Shown one piece after another: positions 7,034-12,766 of a DNA stretch of 12,768 nucleotides (the stretch's first letter is position 1; every line of letters starts with the position of its first letter). The translations under genes were made by a program, and so were the position numbers. Origin of the DNA: CAG-390 sp964522215 (GTDB taxonomy: Bacteria > Bacillota > Clostridia > Oscillospirales > CAG-272); NCBI GenBank assembly GCA_964522215.1, contig CAZFVR010000037.1, positions 1 to 12,768 of the forward strand, written 5' to 3'. The notes under the pieces are model-generated. The model was given only the letters and a program-made list of their open reading frames with translations, was not told the DNA's origin and made no database searches.

Positions 7034-7801
7034 TTATCTGTTTTCGATCATATTTCTGATAGCTCCGACAGCCACGCGTATGGCGCGGTCGGTATCATGA
7101 CTTTCGGCGGTGTCGCCGTCAAGTCCCAGCTTTGCGCGTTCCTGATTCCACACCACATGGAAGACAGAGCCGCACCGCACACCAAGTGCCGCGGCTACGG
7201 TAAACAGCGCGGCGGATTCCATTTCGCTCGCCAAAACGCCAAGACGCTTCCACGCCTCCCATTTGGCAAGCAGCTCGCCGGATATCGGCATACGGTCGGG
7301 ACTGTGCTGACCGTAAAAGGAATCCTTGCACTGCACTACTCCCGTGTGATACACATACCCCAGCTCCTTCGCTGCGCCTATGAGAGCAAAAAGCACGTCG
7401 GCATCCGGCACTGCGGGAAACTCTATCGGCGCATACTCGCGCGATGTGCCCTCCTGCCTGACAGCCCCGGTAGCTATAACACAGTCGCCCGTGCGCACCA
7501 TGGTGGATATGCCGCCGCAGGTGCCGATGCGGATAAAGGTATGCGTGCCGCAGGCGGCAAGCTCCTCCATTGCAATGGCTGCGGACGGTCCGCCGATGCC
7601 GGTGGAGCAGACCGATACCGCCTCCCCGAGTATCCTGCCGGTATATATCTTATACTCGCGATTGTAGGATATAAGGCACGGCTCGTCAAAATACTGCGCT
7701 ATCAGCTCGCACCTGCCGGGATCACCGGGAAGGATGCAATATCCGCCAACATCCCCGGGGCGGCAATTTATATGGTATTGAAGATCGTTTGTTTTAAGCA
7801 T
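7034..7801 (-). CDS. udp: Uridine phosphorylase
   Basis: 255 aa, almost the length of E. coli Udp (253). It splits uridine with phosphate into uracil and ribose-1-phosphate for pyrimidine salvage, as a cytoplasmic oligomer of the nucleoside phosphorylase-I family. Motifs in order: GDPGR (26-30, phosphate loop), Arg48 (phosphate contact from the neighbouring subunit), STGIGGPS (66-73), RIGT (91-94, phosphate), EFPAV (127-131), SFYGQH (161-166, base pocket region) and EMES (193-196, ribose binding). Several of these fall at the same numbers as in E. coli. The uracil pocket is F-Y-G-Q-H rather than E. coli's F-Y-P-G-Q, a modest variation, so a broader nucleoside range is possible. AAGGAG (7810-7815 on the minus strand) lies 8 bases before the ATG. 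It appears to be a single-gene unit with its own promoter. Confidence 0.92.
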   Translation of the reverse strand: MLKTNDLQYHINCRPGDVGGYCILPGDPGRCELIAQYFDEPCLISYNREYKIYTGRILGEAVSVCSTGIGGPSAAIAMEELAACGTHTFIRIGTCGGISTMVRTGDCVIATGAVRQEGTSREYAPIEFPAVPDADVLFALIGAAKELGYVYHTGVVQCKDSFYGQHSPDRMPISGELLAKWEAWKRLGVLASEMESAALFTVAAALGVRCGSVFHVVWNQERAKLGLDGDTAESHDTDRAIRVAVGAIRNMIENR

Positions 7802-7851
7802 AACAAGAACTCCTTTGCGATCGTTTGGGTCACCCTTTCGGTCACACTGAT

Positions 7852-7880
7852 ATTATCGCACATAAAGTCCGCGCCGTCAA
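7852..7880 (-). promoter_or_regulatory. Promoter of udp with adjacent direct repeat
   Basis: On the minus strand, TTGACG (7875-7880), 17 bases, GATAAT (7852-7857). Transcription would start near 7845, about 45 bases before the ATG. Two GGTCAC copies (7828-7833 and 7840-7845 on the + strand, 12 bases apart) lie at the start point and could bind a regulator. The remainder of the 7802-7938 gap shows no convincing terminator for the serpin gene upstream. Confidence 0.7.
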
Positions 7881-7938
7881 GACCTTTTTTGATATTATTT
7901 GCTTGATCCTCTGTATCCTGCGTGAAAATGCGCCGGCA

Positions 7939-9186
7939 TTACTGCCCTATCGATGTTACAACGCCGCAAAAAACAGGTATACCGCTCTCGTTATCGACTA
8001 TCATTGCAATAAACGGACGGTCAAGCTTTACCACCTTGATATCCTCTACATATGCCGATTGACAGTTGACCGTTCCCCAAGTCACGGCCGCGGCGCGTGT
8101 ACCGTGTCGATCAAGCTCAAAGTAGGTCTTATGCTCGATCGTAGAGCAAAACAGATCCCCGCGCGCGCCGGCTATGCGGCTGAGGTCCGCCACCGAGCTG
8201 TCAAACACATCGCTCACGCCAAGCTTGCTCAACGCACCGTTAAGCTCGGTCTTATATTCCATCCTAAACTCAGGGATGTAGGCGTAGGTACTACCCTTGC
8301 TTGACTGCCACATCTGCTGCCAAGCTGCGCCGCTGAGATTTTTTGCGGTCTCGATGATATCCGCATCCTCGCTCTCCGGCAAAAGGCCAACAAAGCTGAA
8401 GCGTCCGCCCTTGTAATTGCGTGAAAAGCCGTAAAGACCGTCCGATTCAAGATATCTCTCCCCTGACGAGCTGAGCATCTTAACATCACTCTCGCTGCCA
8501 TCGCGGTTTTTAAAGATATCGTCTACTATATCCGACTTTTCGTATTTTTCCTGCCACTCCGCATCAAAGCAAACGGCGTTGATAAGATACATAATGGTAT
8601 CGGCGGATATACTGTCTATGATCTTATCTATCATGCCGTTCGTATTCTTGGAACACCAGGCATTGATATCCTTTACCGTTGCGCCGTCAAAGGGTGCACT
8701 GTAGACCTGCGCCGAGTACCAGTCGGCATTGCGCTGCAAAAAGTCGGCCTTAACGCCAAAGCCCTCACGCATCCATATCGAATCGGCGACTGCAAGCGCG
8801 GTGTCATCTCCCTCGCAGAGGCGTGCGGTAAGTGCATGGAGTGCGCGAGAGAGGGTAGCGCTGTCCATGCCCAACAGTGTCTCAAGCTGTGCACGGGTCT
8901 CGCCGTCGGCTCCCTCCGTCAGCATGCCAAGACACATGGCTATAGAATAGGGTGAGAGCATGGTGTTTTGAGCATCCGCCCCGAGCGTTTCGCCGAGGAT
9001 CTTAAAAGAAAAGTCGCACATGGCCGCCCAAAGCGCCTCGCTCTCCTCGCCGCTGTCGGTGGCCTGCCTCTCATACCCGGCTGACAGCTCCTTTGCAGAG
9101 ACACCCGTTACACAGGACGAGAGCGGCAAGCACACGGCGGCCGCAAGGCACGCGGCAATGGCAGATAAAAGTCTTTTTGTTTTCAT
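7939..9186 (-). CDS. Serpin-family protease inhibitor, predicted lipoprotein
   Basis: 415 aa. Serpins are suicide inhibitors: a protease cuts the exposed reactive loop and is trapped covalently. A lipoprotein signal is visible (MKTKR, hydrophobic core, P-L-S-S-C with Cys25), so the inhibitor should sit on the outer cell surface. Serpin signatures: NTMLSPYSIAMCLGMLTEGA (about 74-93), L-I-N-A-V-C-F-D-A-E-W in the middle, the hinge E-L-D-R-H-G-T-R-A-A-A-V-T (357-369), and the C-terminal signature L-D-R-P-F-I-A-M-I (388-396). The hinge has small residues at P12-P10, typical of inhibitory rather than non-inhibitory serpins. Counting from the hinge places the cleaved bond near Gln376-Ser377, but the loop is about 4 residues longer than in alpha-1-antitrypsin, so this is uncertain. 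GGAGGA (9194-9199 on the minus strand) supports the start. Target protease unknown. Confidence 0.93.
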   Translation of the reverse strand: MKTKRLLSAIAACLAAAVCLPLSSCVTGVSAKELSAGYERQATDSGEESEALWAAMCDFSFKILGETLGADAQNTMLSPYSIAMCLGMLTEGADGETRAQLETLLGMDSATLSRALHALTARLCEGDDTALAVADSIWMREGFGVKADFLQRNADWYSAQVYSAPFDGATVKDINAWCSKNTNGMIDKIIDSISADTIMYLINAVCFDAEWQEKYEKSDIVDDIFKNRDGSESDVKMLSSSGERYLESDGLYGFSRNYKGGRFSFVGLLPESEDADIIETAKNLSGAAWQQMWQSSKGSTYAYIPEFRMEYKTELNGALSKLGVSDVFDSSVADLSRIAGARGDLFCSTIEHKTYFELDRHGTRAAAVTWGTVNCQSAYVEDIKVVKLDRPFIAMIVDNESGIPVFCGVVTSIGQ

Positions 9187-9230
9187 GGTATTTTCCTCCG
9201 TTTGTTTTTTGTTTAGTTTCGTTTATTAGA

Positions 9231-9244
9231 TCACAGATCTGTGA
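9231..9244. promoter_or_regulatory. 14-bp palindrome upstream of the serpin gene
   Basis: TCACAGATCTGTGA is a perfect palindrome 45 bases before the serpin ATG. A second dyad, GTGA-N4-TCAC, lies at 9268-9279. No consensus promoter is clear: TTACAA, 17 bases, ATCTAA on the minus strand would place the palindrome within the spacer. It is a candidate operator. The 9187-9301 gap holds nothing else recognisable and no terminator after the gene before it, so co-transcription from the sigma operon is possible. Confidence 0.45.
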
Positions 9245-9301
9245 CCATTTGTAAAGTTTAAAAACAAGTGATCCGTCACGGGTGTGTAATGCGCAGCATC
9301 C

Positions 9302-10090
9302 TCAATAGAGGCTATCGGAAACTATCGCAACATCGGTAAACTCATCGGCGGTATAGCTGCCCGGGGTCTCGACCACCGTGCCGTCATCAATGACTATCGA
9401 TGATATACTGTCGTGATTTATCAGATCTACACCGGCGTGGTATCCGTCCACTCGGGACACCTCAAATTTGATATTGCCACCTATCGTGCAGTCGCGACCA
9501 AGCTCCGAGTAATCGATATCGATATTATATGTTCCGGGTTCACTCGGCAGCATTACCGACGGCTGACCGTTGACGGTAAGCTTCAGCGATTCGGCACAGC
9601 CATGGCTTGAGACCACTGTCTCCACCAAGCGGCCGGTCGATTCCGAGTCGGCATAAAAGCTGAGCTGTGTCATATCTATGGATGACGTGAATATCTCAAG
9701 CTTCAGCACGACCCCTCCGGGGCGGTAGCCGACATATGATAGCTGCAGCTTACCGTCAGCCATAATAAGGCGCGAGCCAACACCGTACTGATTTTTGGTG
9801 TAACCGGGATCAGAGCACAGGTGTGCCCTATCTACCGCCGAACCGTTGATACTCTGCCCATCGGATGCGTTGTTCACACACGGCGTCTGCCTTGTTACCA
9901 TCCCCACGGCCGCCACCAGCACAAAGCATGCCGCCGCTCCGCCAATGATACCGGTATACAAACGCCGCCTTTTTTTACACTCGATCGCCCCGATATTTGA
10001 TACAGCCCCCGCAGATGCCTCACATATGATATCATCGCCGATGCCGCCCACGGCGGCAAGCAATGAATTTGGTGTTATATTTTTTTTCAT
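9302..10090 (-). CDS. Single-pass membrane protein, likely anti-sigma factor partner
   Basis: 262 aa. Its ATG overlaps the stop of the ECF sigma gene in ATGA, so the two are translationally coupled. The layout is that of an anti-sigma factor: a short cytoplasmic N-terminus (1-43), which begins with L-L-A-A-V-G-G-I-G-D-D-I-I-C-E-A, a basic stop (K-K-R-R-R, 39-43), one membrane helix (about 44-64) and an outer domain of about 195 residues. N-terminal sequences of the form G-x-I-D-D-x-x-I-x-E-A recur in Clostridial proteins next to ECF sigma genes. The outer domain looks beta-rich and has Cys residues at 71, about 92 and further on, but I do not recognise its fold or signal. No zinc-binding HxxxCxxC anti-sigma motif is seen. 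The role is inferred from gene order and topology. Confidence 0.8.
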   Translation of the reverse strand: MKKNITPNSLLAAVGGIGDDIICEASAGAVSNIGAIECKKRRRLYTGIIGGAAACFVLVAAVGMVTRQTPCVNNASDGQSINGSAVDRAHLCSDPGYTKNQYGVGSRLIMADGKLQLSYVGYRPGGVVLKLEIFTSSIDMTQLSFYADSESTGRLVETVVSSHGCAESLKLTVNGQPSVMLPSEPGTYNIDIDYSELGRDCTIGGNIKFEVSRVDGYHAGVDLINHDSISSIVIDDGTVVETPGSYTADEFTDVAIVSDSLY

Positions 10091-10653
10091 AATTCAAATC
10101 CCTTCTTTAAAAGGTAGACCCTAAGTTTTTTTCTGGTGCGGCTGAGGGATGTATACACGCGCCCCTCCTTTACACCGCAAAGCTCTGCGATCCTTTCGAT
10201 ATCATCGGCATAGAAATAGCGGCGCACAAAAAACACACGCGCCTCGCGCGGCAGAGTGCGCAAAAAACTGTCAATGGCTCTGTCAAGCTCACCGTCATCA
10301 TCAAGGCTCGCTCGGGTCGGGTCATATTCCTCCGTTCCCAATACCGCCGCCAGCTCATCCGTCAGCGGCAGGATCTCCGCCGTCCTGCACTTTGCCGTGC
10401 GCCGCTCAATAACATGGCATGCGTGATTATGCACTATTCGGCAAAGATAAGCCGAAAGGTCCCTCGGACGTGCGGGCGGTATCGCCTGCCATGCCGCAAG
10501 ATATGTATCATTTACGCATTCCTCGGCATCCTGTGAATTTTGCGTGATACCGCGGGCGACCGACATCAATTGCCCGCCAAAGCGGCGTGCCACCTCGTCA
10601 AGCGCCGATTCATCACGCGCCCAAAACAGCTCTATGATCCTTTCATCCTCCAC
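10087..10653 (-). CDS. ECF-type RNA polymerase sigma factor
   Basis: 188 aa. Sigma region 2 lies at about 6-75 (I-I-E-L-F-W ... A-E-E-C-V-N-D-T-Y-L-A-A-W ... L-C-R-I-V-H-N) and binds core polymerase and the -10 element. Region 4 lies at about 123-182, with a helix-turn-helix (D-I-E-R-I-A-E-L-C-G-V-K-E-G-R-V-Y-T-S-L-S-R-T-R-K-K-L) for the -35 element. Regions 1 and 3 are absent, as in all ECF factors. The start is GTG at 10653, chosen because GAGGAGGTGG (10658-10667 on the minus strand) places AGGAGG exactly 7 bases upstream. The partner gene overlaps by 4 bases, so the pair is a sensor/regulator unit. A close relative, truncated, lies at 2373-2567. The ECF group cannot be assigned by eye. A GGAAC-N15-CGAT pair upstream could be an autoregulated promoter. 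Confidence 0.94.
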   Translation of the reverse strand: MEDERIIELFWARDESALDEVARRFGGQLMSVARGITQNSQDAEECVNDTYLAAWQAIPPARPRDLSAYLCRIVHNHACHVIERRTAKCRTAEILPLTDELAAVLGTEEYDPTRASLDDDGELDRAIDSFLRTLPREARVFFVRRYFYADDIERIAELCGVKEGRVYTSLSRTRKKLRVYLLKKGFEL

Positions 10654-10684
10654 ACTACCACCTCCTCGAAAAGTTAGGCTCCGG

Positions 10685-10708
10685 ATCGATCCAATTCAGC
10701 GTTGTTCC
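10685..10708 (-). promoter_or_regulatory. Possible ECF-type autoregulated promoter
   Basis: On the minus strand, GGAAC (10704-10708), 15 bases, CGAT (10685-10688), just ahead of the ribosome site. ECF promoters often have a GGAAC -35 and a CGT-like -10, so autoregulation is plausible. A 9-bp-spaced direct repeat TCCGACCG (10706-10713 and 10715-10722 on the + strand) overlaps the -35. The alternative is a vegetative -10 (TATAAA at 10802-10807 on the minus strand) with no good -35. Confidence 0.3.
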
Positions 10709-10812
10709 GACCGCTCCGACCGATCGATCATCAGGTCAGAAAGGGACCGCGACCGCGGCAACGGGCACCCGTAACCGTACTGCCATGCGCCGTCCCCCCA
10801 CTTTATAAGTAC

Positions 10813-10829
10813 GATTTTTCCGAAAAATC
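10813..10829. repeat. 17-bp inverted repeat in the divergent sigma/papain-like gap
   Basis: GATTTTTCCGAAAAATC is an exact inverted repeat about a single central base: 8 bp, 1 base, 8 bp. It is too tight to form a good RNA hairpin and looks like a dimeric repressor site. It lies over the spacer and -35 region of the weak minus-strand TATAAA candidate and about 55 bases upstream of the + promoter. The rest of the 10654-10918 gap has short GATCGATC palindromes and no gene. Confidence 0.4.
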
Positions 10830-10882
10830 TTACATCCTCTTCAGCTTTTCTTATAAAAAATGAGTTTTTTCACACTCGGCAC

Positions 10883-10911
10883 TTGAATAATCAAAATTTA
10901 TGCGATATAAT
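10883..10911 (+). promoter_or_regulatory. Sigma-A promoter placing the start at the ATG of 10919
   Basis: TTGAAT (10883-10888), 17 bases, TATAAT (10906-10911). The expected start, 6-8 bases beyond the -10, falls on 10917-10919, which is the ATG itself or 2 bases before it. The TTG of this -35 could be mistaken for an upstream start codon in the same frame. Confidence 0.75.
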
Positions 10912-10918
10912 GATAGAC

Positions 10919-11632
10919 ATGAACGGAACATCTGCAAAGCTCCCGCCGTGTGCGGGGCAAAACGGCAAAACCAAATATATCTTTATCGTCCTAACAAGGA
11001 CGAACGGCGGAATACCGCAAATTATTCGCACGCTGACAGGTGACTGCTATAATCATGCCTCGGTGGCATTTTCAGCCACTCCGCACCTGCTTTATTCCTT
11101 TGCGCGTATACACAATATCTCCCCACTCGTGGGCGGCCCTGTGGCCGAATATCTTTGCCGCTTTACACACGGAGGGCAGGCGAAAGTCCCCTCCTCTGTG
11201 TTTGCAATATCCGTGACGCCCGAGACCTACCGAAACGCCCGGCGGATCGTGCGCAGCATATTCAATGACGGCGAGTATATCTACAATCTTCTGTCGGTTG
11301 CCAGCTACCCGCTGCTTGGCGGCTTTGAGACCTACAAGGCCTACTCCTGCTCCGAGTTCGTTGCCGTGCTTTTACACCTGATAGGCATCGATGTGAGCGG
11401 ACACACCTCAGGCTGTCGTCCCGATGATCTCTTTCATTTCCTGCAAAATCACCCGGATGCACAGGAGGTCTGGTGCGGCGACATTCGCGGTTTTTTAAAG
11501 GAGCCACGCAATTCCCCCTGCCACTGCGACGATTTTTTTGCCATTCCAAGCTCGGATATGGCCAAGGAGGCGGGCGTATACTTTTATGAGCTTTTACGGC
11601 GCGCTCTCGGTGTACGCGCAAGACATACATAA
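10919..11632 (+). CDS. Permuted papain-like (YiiX/NlpC-P60-related) protein, probably leaderless
   Basis: 237 aa from ATG 10919. The pattern K-Y-I-F-I-V-L-T-R-T-N (19-29), then C-Y-N-H-A-S-V-A-F with His46, then Y-S-C-S-E-F-V-A with Cys144, is that of circularly permuted NlpC/P60-type enzymes (the YiiX/YebB/YaeF group). In these the catalytic His precedes the catalytic Cys, and the enzymes act as thiol hydrolases or acyl/amidase enzymes on lipid- or peptide-linked substrates. Y-S-F-A-R-I-H-N (59-66) and L-V-G-G-P (70-74) resemble conserved blocks of Firmicutes homologues. No signal peptide or membrane segment is seen, so it should be cytoplasmic. An in-frame TTG at 10883 is rejected because it is the promoter -35. 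No Shine-Dalgarno precedes 10919 and no later start lies before the domain. The substrate is unknown. No terminator follows; an antisense promoter lies just beyond. Confidence 0.8.
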   Translation: MNGTSAKLPPCAGQNGKTKYIFIVLTRTNGGIPQIIRTLTGDCYNHASVAFSATPHLLYSFARIHNISPLVGGPVAEYLCRFTHGGQAKVPSSVFAISVTPETYRNARRIVRSIFNDGEYIYNLLSVASYPLLGGFETYKAYSCSEFVAVLLHLIGIDVSGHTSGCRPDDLFHFLQNHPDAQEVWCGDIRGFLKEPRNSPCHCDDFFAIPSSDMAKEAGVYFYELLRRALGVRARHT

Positions 11633-11666
11633 TATCAGTCGCGCATCAAATAATACCACTGTGATA

Positions 11667-11695
11667 ATTATAGATCAAAATGCGCGGCGTGTCAA
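11667..11695 (-). promoter_or_regulatory. Perfect consensus promoter pointing antisense into 10919-11632
   Basis: On the minus strand, TTGACA (11690-11695), 17 bases, TATAAT (11667-11672), with no mismatch. Transcription would start near A11660, 28 bases beyond the stop of the papain-like gene, and run through it in reverse. No minus-strand gene with a ribosome site lies within reach. It may make an antisense RNA or be a relic. The -35 half also lies in an imperfect hairpin (11684-11710). Confidence 0.7.
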
Positions 11696-11782
11696 CATTT
11701 TGCACACCGCGAACTATCGATCTACAGGATGATAGAAAGGAAAGACCACCGCCGCGGCGATGGTCATGTATTGGTATCGAAT

Positions 11783-12568
11783 ATGGAGCAACTGCTTGAA
11801 AAAAAGGGCTTTATCTGCGATATGGACGGCGTGATATATCACGGCAACCGACTTTTGCCGGGGGTCGTGGAATTTCTTGATTGGCTGAAGCAAAACGATA
11901 AAAAGTTTTTGTTTTTGACCAACTCAAGCCAATACACTCCGCGTGAGCTGCAGCAAAAGCTGGGCCGCCTGGGGCTTGATGTGGATGAATCACACTTTTA
12001 CACCAGCGCATTGGCAACGGCTCGTTTTTTAAACAGCCAAGCACCCGGCTGCTCGGCATTCGTTATAGGCGAGCACGGAATACAAAACGCGCTGTACGAT
12101 GCGGGCATCACCTACAATGATGTAAACCCCGACTATGTTGTTGTGGGCGAGGATCGCGGATACAGTCTTGAATCGATAACAAAGGCCATAAGGCTTGTAA
12201 ACGACGGCGCAAAGCTGATAGGCACGAACTACGATCTGACATACCCGAACGAGGGCGGCATAGCCCCTGCCTGCCGTGCCATGCTGGCGCCGATAGAGCT
12301 TGCCACCGGAAAGCAGGCATACTACGTCGGCAAGCCAAACCCGCTGATGATGCGCACCGGACTTAAGCTCCTCGGCGTACACTCCGACGAGGCGGCGATA
12401 ATCGGTGACAGAATGGATACCGACATCGTGGCGGGGATAGAATCCGGTCTTGATACGGTGCTGGTGCTTTCCGGCGTCACAACGCGTGAGGAGTGCGCAC
12501 GCTTTCCCTACCGCCCGCGACTGGTACTTGACGGCGTTGGGAATATTCCGGCGGCGGCACATACCTAA
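11783..12568 (+). CDS. HAD-IIA family sugar-phosphatase (NagD-like)
   Basis: 261 aa. HAD phosphatases of the NagD/pNPPase group remove phosphate from small metabolites (nucleotides, sugar or glycerol phosphates) through an aspartyl-phosphate intermediate with Mg2+. Motif I is D-M-D-G-V (13-17; Asp13 nucleophile, Asp15 acid/base), motif II T-N-S (46-48), motif III Lys184 in V-G-K-P, and motif IV G-D-R-M-D-T-D (208-214). The cap sits between motifs II and III, as in class IIA. All catalytic residues are present. The start is uncertain: an in-frame ATG at 11729 adds 18 polar residues, but neither ATG has a well-spaced ribosome site. I chose 11783 because homologues begin close to the F-I-C-D-M-D-G block. 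An imperfect palindrome (11744-11765) lies between the two starts. It is likely cytoplasmic; substrate not predictable. Confidence 0.9.
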   Translation: MEQLLEKKGFICDMDGVIYHGNRLLPGVVEFLDWLKQNDKKFLFLTNSSQYTPRELQQKLGRLGLDVDESHFYTSALATARFLNSQAPGCSAFVIGEHGIQNALYDAGITYNDVNPDYVVVGEDRGYSLESITKAIRLVNDGAKLIGTNYDLTYPNEGGIAPACRAMLAPIELATGKQAYYVGKPNPLMMRTGLKLLGVHSDEAAIIGDRMDTDIVAGIESGLDTVLVLSGVTTREECARFPYRPRLVLDGVGNIPAAAHT

Positions 12569-12593
12569 GCTTACCAGCCCTTGGCGTTTCGGC

Positions 12594-12620
12594 GGAGATC
12601 GGTAAAAGCAGCGGATCTCC
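12594..12620 (+). terminator. Hairpin after the HAD gene, no T-run
   Basis: A 7-bp stem (GGAGATC 12594-12600 with GATCTCC 12614-12620) and 13-base loop lie 26 bases past the stop. A second AT-rich hairpin (12640-12646 with 12652-12658) follows. Neither has a free T-run, so termination is plausible but not shown. The 12569-12691 stretch holds no gene. Confidence 0.35.
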
Positions 12621-12691
12621 ATTGAGCTTGATCAAGATACAGAAAAATGTATTTTCTGCATCAACATTCGCTCAAAAAATGCATGATCCTA

Positions 12692-12720
12692 TTGCACATT
12701 CTCTCAGATCTGTGTATAAC
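12692..12720 (+). promoter_or_regulatory. Promoter directed out of the window
   Basis: TTGCAC (12692-12697), 17 bases, TATAAC (12715-12720). It should drive a rightward transcript starting near 12727, whose gene lies beyond the window. The 3' part of the spacer contains CAGATCTGTG, also present in the palindrome before the serpin gene. Confidence 0.6.
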
Positions 12721-12743
12721 CGCTCCACTCCGGCGCAAAGCTA

Positions 12744-12766
12744 TGCAAGCCGCAGAGCGGCTTGCA
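12744..12766 (+). other. Strong hairpin at right edge, possible leader RNA element
   Basis: A 10-bp perfect stem (12744-12753 with 12757-12766) with a 3-base loop. An alternative pairing, CCGCTC (12720-12725) with GAGCGG (12755-12760), competes with it, as in attenuators and riboswitches. The window ends 2 bases later, so the element is cut off and cannot be classified. Confidence 0.4.

Noticed and set aside
7097..7906. 269-codon open frame on the + strand, antisense to udp
   Set aside because: It covers the full udp gene, which has conserved catalytic motifs. The antisense translation has no recognisable domain and no ribosome site.
10883..10918. TTG at 10883 as start of the papain-like gene
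   Set aside because: This TTG is the -35 box of the TTGAAT-N17-TATAAT promoter, so it would not be transcribed from that promoter, and it has no ribosome site.
11262..11630. 122-codon minus-strand frame after the antisense promoter at 11667-11695
   Set aside because: The ATG at 11630 has no Shine-Dalgarno, and the product is Arg/Pro-rich as expected for a frame opposite a GC-rich gene. The promoter is reported, but a protein is not.
11684..11710. Hairpin between the papain-like and HAD genes as a terminator
   Set aside because: The stem has an internal mismatch and no T-run on the + strand. Its left arm is better explained as part of the minus-strand promoter.
12029..12622. 197-codon minus-strand frame opposite the HAD gene
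   Set aside because: It is the antisense of a gene with all four HAD motifs, and has no ribosome site or recognisable domain.
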